NCBI RefSeq assembly: GCF_015690355.1
Contig: NZ_JADPRT010000017.1
Span: forward strand, 147,817-200,010
Source of the DNA: Streptacidiphilus fuscans
GTDB lineage: Bacteria > Actinomycetota > Actinomycetes > Streptomycetales > Streptomycetaceae
Length of the DNA stretch: 52,194 nucleotides
Direction: 5' to 3'
Positions 25,310 through 33,456 of this stretch are shown one piece after another; within the stretch, counting starts at the first letter, position 1; every line of letters begins with the position of its first letter. The notes below the pieces were generated by a model, which saw nothing but the letters and a program-made list of their open reading frames with translations, was not told the origin of the DNA and did not search any database. The position numbers were made by a program, and so were the translations under genes.

Positions 25310-26163
25310 TCCTGGTGACCGGCGCGAGCGGCACGGTCGGGCGCGAGGTGGCCGGAATGCTGGCGGCCCGAGGCAGACCGGTGCGGCTGATGACCCGCTC
25401 GCCGCAGGCACTGCGGCGTGAGGGCGGCATACCGGGCACGGAGGTGGTCCGGGGGGACTTCGACGATCCCGACAGCCTCGCCGCCGCCTTCACCGGCATC
25501 CGGGCGGTGCTGCTGATCACCACCGATCCGCTCCGTCCCGACCACGACGTCCGCGCGATCGAGGCGGCGCAGGCCGTCGGCGTCCGACACGTCGTCAAAC
25601 TCTCCGCCCTGGCGGTTCTCGACCCGCTCGCCCGGGATCTGATCACCCGCTGGCAGCGGGCCAACGAGGAGCTGCTGCTCTCCTCGGGCCTCGGCTGGAC
25701 GGTGCTCAGGCCGCGCGCCTTCATGTCGAACACCCTGAGCTGGGCCGAGCGCATCCACACCGGCAGACCGATCCCCGTCCTCGACCCGCACGCGCGGACG
25801 GCGTGCATCGCCCCGCAGGACCTCGCCGAGGTCGCCGTACTCGCGCTGACCGACCCCGCCCACCAGGGCCACGCGTACGCGCTGACCGGCCCGGAGGCGC
25901 TCAGCGCGACCGACCAGGCGGACCGGCTGGAGCAGGTGCTGGGACGACGGCCGCTGCTGGAGACGGTCGGCGCCGACCTGGTCCGCGAGCACCTGCTGCG
26001 GCGCTACCCGGAACCGTTGGCCGACGCGCTGATCGCGTCCCAACTGCGCCAGGCGGCAGGGGCCAAGGCCGAAGTCGATCCGACCGTGGCCGCGCTCACG
26101 GGGAGACCGGCGACGACCTACCGGCAATGGGCCGCGGACCATGCGGCGGCCTTCGCCCGCTGA
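25306..26163 (+). CDS. NmrA-like NAD(P)-binding reductase coupled to the receptor gene
   Basis: 285 residues; the GTG start overlaps the receptor stop by 4 nt. The Rossmann motif is at the very start ('MILVTGASGTVGREVAGML' with GTG read as Met), followed by 'FTGIRAVLLITTDPL', 'VVKLSALAVLDPLARDLITR' and 'LGWTVLRPRAFMSNTLSWAE'. The usual Tyr-x3-Lys of classic short-chain dehydrogenases is absent, as in atypical NmrA/HSCARG-like members. The tight coupling suggests a role in making or modifying the autoregulator (for example ketone or butenolide reduction), or a redox-sensing role. This is inference from context. Confidence 0.88.
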   Translation: MILVTGASGTVGREVAGMLAARGRPVRLMTRSPQALRREGGIPGTEVVRGDFDDPDSLAAAFTGIRAVLLITTDPLRPDHDVRAIEAAQAVGVRHVVKLSALAVLDPLARDLITRWQRANEELLLSSGLGWTVLRPRAFMSNTLSWAERIHTGRPIPVLDPHARTACIAPQDLAEVAVLALTDPAHQGHAYALTGPEALSATDQADRLEQVLGRRPLLETVGADLVREHLLRRYPEPLADALIASQLRQAAGAKAEVDPTVAALTGRPATTYRQWAADHAAAFAR

Positions 26164-26191
26164 CTTCAGCCCCATCAGATATGACTGTGCA

Positions 26192-26806
26192 TCAGATCAC
26201 CGGCTGGGCACTGCCCTTCAGGACGTAGCAGCCGGACCGGTCGGTGCCGACCAGCCCCGGCAGCAGCAGTCGCCAAATGCCCGCCAGGCTCTCGGCGGTA
26301 AGCGTCCTCGACTGCCGACGGGAGAGCAGGCTGAGGCCGTTCAGCACCAGACCGAGCGACTCGGCGACCGAGGCGTGCGGCAGCCCGCTCTCGGGCCAGT
26401 CGAGCAGCTCGGTGGTGAGCGGGAGCAGTCCGGGATCGGCCGTCGAACCCGGGCTGCTGAGCTCGTGCTCGTCGCTGAGTCGCAGTCCGGCCCGGAACAC
26501 CGGGTCGTGGGCCAGCCGGTCCAGGGTGGCATGCGTCAGGTCGATGATGGCCTGCAGCGGCGCGGTCCCGGCGGTGGAGCGGGCGGCGTCGATCAGCAGC
26601 TGCAGCGTCTGCTGCGCCGCGTCGCGCACGGCGTCGGCCAGGTCCCGCTTGGACGAGAAGTGGTAGTAGAGCGCCCCCTTGGTGACCTGGGCCATCTCGG
26701 CGATCCTGGCCAGGCTGGTGGCGCTGAAGCCCACCGTCTCGAAGCTCTCCGAAGCCGCTGCGATGATCGCTGACCGGGTGCGCTCGCCGCGTTCCTGTAC
26801 AGCCAT
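26192..26806 (-). CDS. TetR regulator resembling a pseudo-receptor of the autoregulator system
   Basis: 204 residues from ATG 26806. The HTH ('RTRSAIIAAASESFETVGF', 'SLARIAEMAQVTKGALYYHF') is close to the receptor's, but the ligand-binding half diverges and there is no Trp at the position matching Trp127 of the receptor. Such 'pseudo' receptors usually bind the same or related operators without the butyrolactone, sometimes binding antibiotics instead. Two candidate operators (26835-26860 and 26950-26975) lie in its upstream region, so it is probably a target of the true receptor. Convergent with the reductase gene. Confidence 0.85.
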   Translation of the reverse strand: MAVQERGERTRSAIIAAASESFETVGFSATSLARIAEMAQVTKGALYYHFSSKRDLADAVRDAAQQTLQLLIDAARSTAGTAPLQAIIDLTHATLDRLAHDPVFRAGLRLSDEHELSSPGSTADPGLLPLTTELLDWPESGLPHASVAESLGLVLNGLSLLSRRQSRTLTAESLAGIWRLLLPGLVGTDRSGCYVLKGSAQPVI

Positions 26807-26834
26807 GTGCCCTCCAGCGATCGACTGGGCTCAA

Positions 26835-26860
26835 ACAATACCAGCAGTGCGGTTTCTTGT
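26835..26860. promoter_or_regulatory. Candidate ARE at the second TetR gene, proximal
   Basis: AATACC-AGCAGTGC-GGTTTCT, with ACC at 26840-26842 and GGTT at 26851-26854, about 30 bp upstream of the start codon. Same ACC-N8-GGTT spacing as the sites at the synthase and receptor promoters. Confidence 0.65.
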
Positions 26861-26949
26861 CCCGCTTCGCGCACGACACACTGCCTTCAGGCCCGCACAA
26901 GGCAAATCACACCAGGTCAGCGACGTCTGCTCGATTGCTTGACGAATGT

Positions 26950-26975
26950 CAAAACCACGTGGCTGGTTTGTTTTT
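26950..26975. promoter_or_regulatory. Candidate ARE at the second TetR gene, distal
   Basis: AAAACC-ACGTGGCT-GGTTTGT, with ACC at 26954-26956 and GGTT at 26965-26968, followed by a T run. About 145 bp upstream of the second TetR gene. No convincing plus-strand gene starts here, so it most likely serves that TetR promoter. Confidence 0.65.
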
Positions 26976-27090
26976 TTACAGATGCGAGGACGTACGCAAG
27001 CATGCTGCGCCCCCGGAGCAGGCGGCAGCGCCCGCGCCGGAGGACGTTCCGGTCGCCACGGCCTGACGCGTTCGCCCGGCCACGCAGGGC

Positions 27091-28344
27091 CTACCCCAGC
27101 GGTCGCAGGCGCACCGGAAGCGACCGGTGACCGTTGGAGATGAGCGATCCCAGCGGCTGCAACTCGGCCTCGGGCACGGCCAGTTCGACATCCGGGAAGC
27201 GGGCGAACAGCATCCGCAGCGCGGCGTCCGTCTCCAGGCGGGCCAGCGGCGCGCCGAGGCAGAAGTGGACCCCGTACCCGAAGGCCAGGTGGTCCTTGTC
27301 GGCGCGGGTGACGTCGAAGCCGTCGGCCGTCGGTCCGTGCCAGTCGGGGTGACGGTTGGCCGCCGCGTAGGAGGCGAGGATCGCCTCGCCCTTGGCGATC
27401 AGCTGCCCGTCGGGCAGGGGGATGTCGGTCACGGCGTACCGCAGCGGCAGGTGCTTGACGGCCGGTTCCAGTCGCAGCGTCTCCTCGACGACATCCTTCC
27501 ACCCGGCGCTGCCGGTGCGGACGTGGTCGAGCTGCTCGGGGTGGGTGAGCAGCAGGGTGATCGCCTGGTCGATCAGGTTGACGGTGGTCTCGTACCCGGC
27601 GCTGATCATCAGCAGCAGGGTGTCGCGGAGCTCGGCGTCGGACAGGCCGCTCCCGTCACCCTCCTCGTCGCGGGCGGCGAGCAGCAGCGAGGTCATGTCG
27701 TCGCCGGGTTCGGCGCGCTTAGCGGCGATGAGCTGGTCGACCGCCTCGTAGAGCGCGGCGGTGTTGGCGGTGGACTGCTCCGTGGTGAGGGTGGTGTCGA
27801 AGACACCGTCGACAATGCCGCGGAAGGCCGCCCGCTGGCCCTCGGGGACACCCATGAGGTGACCGATCACGGTGATCGGCACCGGAATCGCGAGACGCTC
27901 TCGCAGGTCGACGCTCTCACCGGCGGGGAGCGTCTCCAGCCCGTCCAGGATGCTGGCGACGATGCCTTCGACGACCTCGACGAGCGCGTCGACGCGACGG
28001 GCGCTGAACGCGGGCGCGATGATCCGCCGCAGCCGCCGGTGGTTGTCCCCGTAGGCGGTGAACATGTTCTCCACCCCGATCCACAGGGCGAGCGGCCACG
28101 TCTGCACCACCTCGGCGAAGGCGGGCCAGTGGACGCGAGCATCCTTGGAGACGTCCGCGCTGGTCAGCAGCTTCTTCAGCAGCGCGGGATCGCTGACCGA
28201 CCAGGCGGTCACGCCGAGGATGTCGACGCGGACCGCCGGGCCGTGACTGCGCAGTTGCTCGTGCTCGGCGTGGTGGTCCGCGCCGGTGGGATCGAGGACG
28301 ACGGTGTCCGGGACGGCGGGCATGGCAGTGGGTTGGTGCGGCAT
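27091..28344 (-). CDS. Cytochrome P450
   Basis: 417 residues from ATG 28344 (weak GGGGGA ribosome site). All P450 marks are present: I-helix 'LMISAGYETTVNLI', K-helix 'VVEETLRLEP' (ExxR) and heme loop 'FGYGVHFCLGAPLAR' with the Cys ligand. It is a soluble class I bacterial P450 of CYP107/CYP105-like appearance and needs a ferredoxin partner, which is not encoded in the window. Placed at the edge of the butyrolactone locus, it may tailor the autoregulator or a linked metabolite. I found no operator of the ACC-N8-GGTT type in its own promoter. Confidence 0.93.
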   Translation of the reverse strand: MPHQPTAMPAVPDTVVLDPTGADHHAEHEQLRSHGPAVRVDILGVTAWSVSDPALLKKLLTSADVSKDARVHWPAFAEVVQTWPLALWIGVENMFTAYGDNHRRLRRIIAPAFSARRVDALVEVVEGIVASILDGLETLPAGESVDLRERLAIPVPITVIGHLMGVPEGQRAAFRGIVDGVFDTTLTTEQSTANTAALYEAVDQLIAAKRAEPGDDMTSLLLAARDEEGDGSGLSDAELRDTLLLMISAGYETTVNLIDQAITLLLTHPEQLDHVRTGSAGWKDVVEETLRLEPAVKHLPLRYAVTDIPLPDGQLIAKGEAILASYAAANRHPDWHGPTADGFDVTRADKDHLAFGYGVHFCLGAPLARLETDAALRMLFARFPDVELAVPEAELQPLGSLISNGHRSLPVRLRPLG

Positions 28345-28441
28345 GCGTGATCCCCCAACTGACGCTCGGCTATTGGCTGTTGAGCCATCAGTCATTATGC
28401 AGGGGATCACTTCGGCGACGAAGGGCTCCGCCCGCCCGACG

Positions 28442-30712
28442 TCACGTCTTTCGCCGCCGCAGCGACGATCCGTCGCGGACGAGGAAGAGCAGCGCCCCCA
28501 GCGCCACGGCCAACAGGGCGAAGAGGCCGTTGCGACCGTCCAACTTGCCGACGATGGTGGCCCACAGCCCGACGCCGGGCGGGGTCCCGCCCGCGACCTG
28601 CAGCGGCGTGGGCGACCCCAACCACATCGCGCCCGTCCCCGCCCCCGTGTCGCTCTGCGCGGTAGGCGTGTTGAGCGAGGCGGCCACATCCTTGTCCATA
28701 CTGGAGTCGTCGCTGACCTGCTGGATCGGCACGTTGGTCATATCCACCCCGCCGTAGACGTAGGAGACCTCGTAGAGGCTGCCTCCCCGGTTCTCGGTGC
28801 GGGTGATGTGGTACTCGCCCTTGGTGTACGACTGGACGTAGCTGTTGAAGGTGTCGATGGGCTTCCAACTCGTCGCGGTCGTCCACGAGCTGATGTTGCT
28901 CTGGTCGATCAGGCCCTTGTACGTGGTGTTCTGCTGGTTGCTCAACTGCCGGTACCACTCGGCCGCGACGCGGGAGAGGTAGACGCGGCGCAGGTCCGCG
29001 TACGCGGGCGAGGTGTTGACCCGGTTGATCAGCTGCGGCAGGACCAGACTGCGGAAGAGCGCCTGGTTGTGGGCGTTGGCCGCGTCCCCCTGTTGGGGGC
29101 AGGTGCTGTCCGCCTGCTGCCCGGGGGCGGTCTTGAGGTAGTCGGTCTCCATCTTGACGTCCAGCGGGGCCTTGACGATGTAGAGCTTGTCCCCGTCGGA
29201 GTGCACCTGGGCGGGCGCGGGCACGATCCACACGCGCGACGGAAGGCAGTTGCCTTCGAGCTGCGGCCAGAACTGGTCACCGGTGGCGGTGCCCGGGTGG
29301 ATGATCGCGCCGACGTCCTTCTTCAGTTGCAGGTCCGCCTGGAGCATGATCCGCCCGACGTCGGTGCGTCCCATCGAGGCGTCGACGATCCGGTCCGGCT
29401 CGGTGGGGTTGAGGTTGACCCAGAACGTCGAGGGGTCCAGTTCGAGCCAGACGAAGAAGGCGTCGGAGGAGAGCTTCGCCCCCGCCAGGCCGGCCGACGG
29501 CGAGGTGCTTCCCATGGTGGACGGCGCCTGGAACGCGTACTGCAGTCCGCTGCCGTCGCCCGGGTCGGCCAGGTAACGCAGTTGCAGGGATGAGAAGTCG
29601 ATACCGCCGGGCGCCTGAGCACCCGGTTCGGCCAGAGCCTGCACCAGGCCACTCGCCGTCGCGTCACCGGAGGTGGCGGAGGAGCCGGACGGGTCACCCT
29701 CGTCGCACGGTGCCGTCTGCGTCTGATAATCCGCCATCATCGCCGTTCCGGAACCAGCCGTTCCCAGACCGACCGTTCCCGTGGTGGGCGCCCCGAGGGC
29801 CTGCACCTGGCACTTCTTGGACGGCGATGCCGTGAAGATCCCTGCCCTGGCCACGGCCTTCTGGTAGCCCCGTTTCACCTTCTTCAGCGCGCTCTTCCTG
29901 CTCGGCTCCGCTTTCGCGCGCTGCGCGCTCAATTTGGATTGCTGTGCGACCTCCTTGTTCACCGCGGCCTGTTCGGCCCTGGCGCTCGTCTTCGCGGCTT
30001 CGATCAGCTTCCCCAGGTCGTCCGAGGACCCTTTGCCGTTCGGGGTCGCGAAGATCACGTCCGTAGTGGGCGGCACCTGAGACGCACAGGTCTTGGCGCA
30101 GGGCGAGCGGTCGCTGTAGAGGACGAAGATGCGGTCGCGGCCGACGCTCGCACCACCGTCCTGCGGACTCAGGTAGGTGAGGTCCTGGAGGAAGATCTTC
30201 ATCTCGGAGTGGACCCCGTCGGTCTTGGCTGAAGCCTCGTTGCTCTCCGGAATGATGGCGAAGGTCTGAATCTGCGGCCTGTCCGCCAAGCCCAGCTCCT
30301 GGTAGAGAGCGGGGTTGCTCGTCTTCAGTGCGGCCGCGTCCACCACCTCGTACCCCCGGGTGTCGAGGTTACGGAGGCCCGTGAGGTCGACGAACGCGAC
30401 AGCGACGTTCCGGTAGTAGCCCCCGCGCTTCTTCGCTTTGCTGGCGATCGGCTTGTCCAGTCCGCGGGACACACGGAAGACGTAGGCGATCCGTCCAATG
30501 GGGTCGTTGAACAAGTCGTTGATCTGCGTCTGCGATGCGCCGGACGGCGCCGGTGTTCGCTTGGCGGCGCTCGACACGGCGGCAGCCGCCGGCTCGACAC
30601 GCCCTCCAGCCTCGATCGGCCGAGGGGCCGCGCAGGCCAGAACGATGCCGAGCACGGCCAGCACCGCGAAGAGTGGGCGCAGGGAAAGGAGTGACCTGCT
30701 TGAACGGCTCAT
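28442..30712 (-). CDS. Exported, membrane-anchored protein with deaminase-like HxE...PCxxxC motif
   Basis: 756 residues. An N-terminal hydrophobic signal ('LFAVLAVLGIVLACAAP', perhaps a lipobox) leads out of the cell; a final helix ('GLFALLAVALGALLFLVRDG') with an Arg/Lys tail anchors it. Residues about 65-225 form an alpha/beta domain: a strand 'IQTFAIIPES', 'GVHSEMKIFLQDL' (His168, Glu170), then 'RIFVLYSDRSPCAKTC' (Cys205, Cys209). This order and spacing recall the zinc-dependent deaminase fold of polymorphic toxins, though the classic PCxxC is PCxxxC here. A helical linker and a second large domain follow ('FWVNLNPTEPDRIVDASMG', 'GRIMLQADLQLKKDVGAIIH', 'YADLRRVYLSRVAAEWYRQL') that I cannot name. 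Last gene of a five-gene operon; overlaps the gene before by 4 nt. Confidence 0.75.
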   Translation of the reverse strand: MSRSSRSLLSLRPLFAVLAVLGIVLACAAPRPIEAGGRVEPAAAAVSSAAKRTPAPSGASQTQINDLFNDPIGRIAYVFRVSRGLDKPIASKAKKRGGYYRNVAVAFVDLTGLRNLDTRGYEVVDAAALKTSNPALYQELGLADRPQIQTFAIIPESNEASAKTDGVHSEMKIFLQDLTYLSPQDGGASVGRDRIFVLYSDRSPCAKTCASQVPPTTDVIFATPNGKGSSDDLGKLIEAAKTSARAEQAAVNKEVAQQSKLSAQRAKAEPSRKSALKKVKRGYQKAVARAGIFTASPSKKCQVQALGAPTTGTVGLGTAGSGTAMMADYQTQTAPCDEGDPSGSSATSGDATASGLVQALAEPGAQAPGGIDFSSLQLRYLADPGDGSGLQYAFQAPSTMGSTSPSAGLAGAKLSSDAFFVWLELDPSTFWVNLNPTEPDRIVDASMGRTDVGRIMLQADLQLKKDVGAIIHPGTATGDQFWPQLEGNCLPSRVWIVPAPAQVHSDGDKLYIVKAPLDVKMETDYLKTAPGQQADSTCPQQGDAANAHNQALFRSLVLPQLINRVNTSPAYADLRRVYLSRVAAEWYRQLSNQQNTTYKGLIDQSNISSWTTATSWKPIDTFNSYVQSYTKGEYHITRTENRGGSLYEVSYVYGGVDMTNVPIQQVSDDSSMDKDVAASLNTPTAQSDTGAGTGAMWLGSPTPLQVAGGTPPGVGLWATIVGKLDGRNGLFALLAVALGALLFLVRDGSSLRRRKT

Positions 30713-31062
30713 TTGATGCCCGCCGCCCTCAAGTAGTCGACCAGTGCGGGGGCCGGTTCAGCCAACTTTGTTGACGTCGCGTCAGGCGACTTCTCGCTAC
30801 GCCGGTACGCACCCCACCCGATCGCGACGAGCGCACCGAGACCCAGCGCGTCCACGACGCCCGCGCCCACCAGCGACGTGCTCGTCGAGCACGTGCTGCT
30901 CGGGTGGTCCAGGTCGCTGATGTTCATGGACGGCTTGTAGCCGATGCTCACGTCGCAGGCGGAAGCCTGCTGCGGCGAGAGCAAGAGGAAGGTACTGACC
31001 AGGAAAGCGGCACCCACGCCCGCGCGCAGCGCGAGCCTGCGGGCGTTCCTACGGGCCTTCAT
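30709..31062 (-). CDS. Small exported or membrane protein of the deaminase-like operon
   Basis: 117 residues. Basic start and signal peptide ('LALRAGVGAAFLVSTFLLLS', cleaved near 'QASACD'), a short extracellular part with two Cys ('SACDVSIGYKPSMN', 'STCSTSTS'), then a membrane helix ('GVVDALGLGALVAIGWGAY') and a cytoplasmic tail. Start and stop codons both overlap their neighbours by 4 nt (ATGA), so expression is tightly coupled. No known family. It could be a partner that holds the large exported protein at the membrane. Confidence 0.75.
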   Translation of the reverse strand: MKARRNARRLALRAGVGAAFLVSTFLLLSPQQASACDVSIGYKPSMNISDLDHPSSTCSTSTSLVGAGVVDALGLGALVAIGWGAYRRSEKSPDATSTKLAEPAPALVDYLRAAGIK

Positions 31063-32543
31063 GACGTCACCGCCGGAACGACGTTCTTCAACCGCATCAC
31101 CCGTGCGCGCAACTCATCCCCCTGTGATGTGACGGCCGGATCCCCGTCCGGGTCCTTGTGGACGTGCCAGCTCGCGAGGTCCAACTGGGCCGACTGCAAC
31201 CGGTGCAGGGCCCGTGCCGAGCTCCGGCCGTACCAGCGCCACGTGCTCGCCAGCGCACCGAACCGCTGCGCGGGCGAGGCCAGCACCGTGAGTTCGACGG
31301 GTGTGATCGCCACACCCGCCGCTGCCTCCGCGTCCAGGGCGTCCCGCAGCAGCGGAGCCCGCTCGCGCAGGCCCACCACCAGCAGCGCTACCGCCAGCCC
31401 GATGAACGGCAGTTGCGGCAGCAGCCACAGGAACGGCGAGACGACCAGCGTGTCGAGCGCGCCGCCGCTGGTGACGTGGCTCGCGAGGCGCGCGGAGATC
31501 CAGCCCGAAAGCGTCTCGGCGCCCACGCTTCCCCCGCCCGCAGCCAGCAGGCTCAACCCGGTGACGAGGACGCGCCGCCGCGACTTGGCGGCGAGGACGA
31601 ACCCGGCCCCCAGCAGCGCGCCGAAGGCGACCTGCCCACCGAGCAGGCCGATCGACTGCCGGATCCAGTACTCGAACCCGCCGCTCGACCCCAACGCGGA
31701 CCCCAGCGAGCCGTAGATCTGGATGAACAGGATGCTCTCCACAAAGCTGTACCCCAGCCCCACGGCCGCGCCGAGCGTCAGTCCGGTGACGGTGTCGGTG
31801 ACGCGGTAGCGGAAGAGCAGGAGCAGCAGCGCGACGCCGGCCCCGATGGCGAGCGCGTCCAGGATGCCGAGGTGCACGACCACCAGGTTGATCATCTCGT
31901 TGGTGTTCTTGAGCATCGCGGTGATGTCCGTGCCGGACGTCTTGCCCAGGTAGCCGTTGACCGTGCCGAACGCGAGACCGCTGCACGCGCGGCCGAAGCC
32001 GAACACGATCAGTGCGCCCCAGCCGAACGCGGTCAGCAACGCTGCCCCTGGCACCCGCCCGAACCGCACCCCGCCGTACAGCAGAAGCAGCACGAACGCC
32101 GTACTGGGCAGGCACGCAAGCGCCGTCGGGAAGAACCCGACCACGACCATCGCCGAGATCAGCCCGAACGGCAGGAACAGGCACCCCAGCGTCAGCCAGG
32201 TCAGGAGGGCCGAACGCCGCTCGTTCGGGCGCAGCACCGCGCCCAGGACCTGGAGCAGCACGGCTGCGCCGATGCCGACCAGCACGGTCCAGAAGACGGC
32301 CTCCGGCATGGAGAGCAGTTGACTGTACGCACCGCTGAAGCCGGGCATCTTGGAGAGCTCGGCCGGCATCTTGTAGAAGATCGACAAGGTCGGCTCGTCG
32401 GGCAGCACATGAGGCCGGGCCAGATTGAGCGCCAACTCGACGATGTACAGCGCGATGGCGATCCGCGCGATCAGCAGCGCCCTGGCCCGCACCTGACGGT
32501 CGGTGCGCAGCGCGAGCGACGAGAGGGAAGGGAGACCCTTCAC
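31059..32543 (-). CDS. PrsW-like polytopic membrane protein
   Basis: 494 residues from a GTG start with GGAGGTGG upstream. About ten hydrophobic helices. The central part resembles PrsW-family intramembrane proteases: 'MINLVVVHLGILDALAIGAG' and 'LTLGAAVGLGYSFVESILFI', the latter matching the family's 'GxGFxxxEN' motif with Ser for Asn. The first family motif (EExxK) is not intact, so protease activity is uncertain. The C-terminal 110 residues are cytoplasmic and helical ('RFGALASTWRWYGRSSARAL'). Third gene of the operon; 4-nt overlaps on both sides. Confidence 0.75.
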   Translation of the reverse strand: MKGLPSLSSLALRTDRQVRARALLIARIAIALYIVELALNLARPHVLPDEPTLSIFYKMPAELSKMPGFSGAYSQLLSMPEAVFWTVLVGIGAAVLLQVLGAVLRPNERRSALLTWLTLGCLFLPFGLISAMVVVGFFPTALACLPSTAFVLLLLYGGVRFGRVPGAALLTAFGWGALIVFGFGRACSGLAFGTVNGYLGKTSGTDITAMLKNTNEMINLVVVHLGILDALAIGAGVALLLLLFRYRVTDTVTGLTLGAAVGLGYSFVESILFIQIYGSLGSALGSSGGFEYWIRQSIGLLGGQVAFGALLGAGFVLAAKSRRRVLVTGLSLLAAGGGSVGAETLSGWISARLASHVTSGGALDTLVVSPFLWLLPQLPFIGLAVALLVVGLRERAPLLRDALDAEAAAGVAITPVELTVLASPAQRFGALASTWRWYGRSSARALHRLQSAQLDLASWHVHKDPDGDPAVTSQGDELRARVMRLKNVVPAVTS

Positions 32544-32884
32544 GATCCACCTCCGGACTGGTCGGGCTGGCCCGTGGGCAGTGGCATGCTCGGGAAGTCG
32601 GTGGGCATGTTCGTCGGCATGTCGGTAGGCAGACTTGTCGGCATGCCGGTCGGAAGGTCGGTAGGCATGTCGGTCGGCATGCCGGTGGGCAGCCCCGTCG
32701 GGAAGTCCGTCGGGAGCGAGGTCGGGATGCCCGTCGGGAAGTTCGTCGGCAGGTTCGACATCGACGGCATCTGCGGAACAGTCATCTGGTTGGCGCCGCT
32801 GAGGTCCACGGCGAGCGAGGCGACCAGCAGGGCCGCCCCGGTGATCCCGCCCGCCAGGACGAGCCGGGTCTGGATGGTCGTCAC
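32540..32884 (-). CDS. Membrane-anchored Pro-Thr tetrapeptide-repeat protein
   Basis: 114 residues: one N-terminal membrane helix ('LVLAGGITGAALLVASLAV') then an extracellular stalk of 13 consecutive X-P-T-X units (X = L, M, F or I first; D, G, S or N last), ending in a Gly-rich tail. Stalks of this kind are often rigid spacers or mannosylated in actinobacteria. GTG start overlapping the previous stop by 4 nt; its own stop overlaps the PrsW-like gene by 4 nt. Confidence 0.8.
   Translation of the reverse strand: MTTIQTRLVLAGGITGAALLVASLAVDLSGANQMTVPQMPSMSNLPTNFPTGIPTSLPTDFPTGLPTGMPTDMPTDLPTGMPTSLPTDMPTNMPTDFPSMPLPTGQPDQSGGGS
32597..32752 (-). repeat. Thirteen 12-bp units coding the P-T stalk
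   Basis: In-frame 12-bp repeats, each coding hydrophobic-Pro-Thr-polar. Third bases and the outer residues vary; Pro and Thr are invariant, which indicates selection on the protein rather than recent slippage alone. Confidence 0.85.
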
Positions 32885-33279
32885 GGGTTGCTCCCGTCGT
32901 ACGCGTTCGCGTTCGTGCTCGTGCTCGTGTCCGCGTTCGCGTTCAGCAGCCGGGCTCCGCTGACGATCCGGTAGATGCCGTACACCATCGGCCCCCAGGC
33001 GACGACGTAGACGCCGCCACCGGCGGCCTGCGCATAGGTGATGACGGTGATCAGCACTCCGGCGACCAGCCAGGCGATGCCGAAACCGATGTGCCGCTTG
33101 CCCTTGGCCTCCCGGGCCGCCTGCCGTGCGGCGTCAGCGGGATCGGGCTTGTACCGGACCTGCGTGACCGCCGGCTCCAGCACTGCTGTCTCCAGCACTG
33201 CCGGCTCCGAGACCGCTGTCTCCACCGTCGCCGGGTCCGTCTGCGTGGTGGTGCTGGTGGTGTCGCTGCCGTCCTCCAT
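32881..33279 (-). CDS. Small membrane protein, first gene of the deaminase-like operon
   Basis: 132 residues from ATG 33279. The Thr/Glu/Val-rich N-terminus contains imperfect repeats ('ETAVSEPAVLETAVLEPAV'), then a basic stretch, two hydrophobic helices ('IGFGIAWLVAGVLITVITYA', 'VYVVAWGPMVYGIYRIVSGA') and an Asn/Ala/Thr tail that is also repetitive at DNA level. Overlaps the P-T repeat gene by 4 nt (GTGA). Function unknown; probably a cytoplasm-facing member of the same membrane assembly. Confidence 0.75.
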   Translation of the reverse strand: MEDGSDTTSTTTQTDPATVETAVSEPAVLETAVLEPAVTQVRYKPDPADAARQAAREAKGKRHIGFGIAWLVAGVLITVITYAQAAGGGVYVVAWGPMVYGIYRIVSGARLLNANADTSTSTNANAYDGSNP

Positions 33280-33456
33280 GGGACAGTCCCCCTTCTCTCG
33301 ACCACACCGAGACTCCCGCCGTCCGCCGTCCCGCGTAACCTGAGGGCTCTCAGGGTCGCTCCGTGCCCGACCCTCCTCGGCCGGTCATGGACATGCCCCC
33401 GCTGGTAGACTTCTGCGTCTTCAGAGGTGCGACGACGTGGGGGCGAGCGCGCGGCA
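33280..33456. promoter_or_regulatory. Divergent promoter region of the operon and the FHA gene
   Basis: 177 bp between two divergent starts. It must hold both promoters. The only symmetric element seen is CCTGAG-GGCT-CTCAGG at 33339-33354, centred between the two genes, which could be an operator. Confidence 0.45.

Noticed and set aside
26857..27143. Plus-strand frames between the second TetR gene and the P450 as a gene driven by the distal ARE
   Set aside because: Two overlapping short frames with no ribosome site or domain content; the site more likely serves the TetR promoter.
28345..28441. An autoregulator operator in front of the P450 gene
   Set aside because: No ACC-N8-GGTT match on either strand in this gap, so direct receptor control of the P450 is not supported.
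32597..32752. Regular 12-bp repeats as a CRISPR-like array
   Set aside because: No spacers; the units are continuous, in frame and code a P-T stalk.
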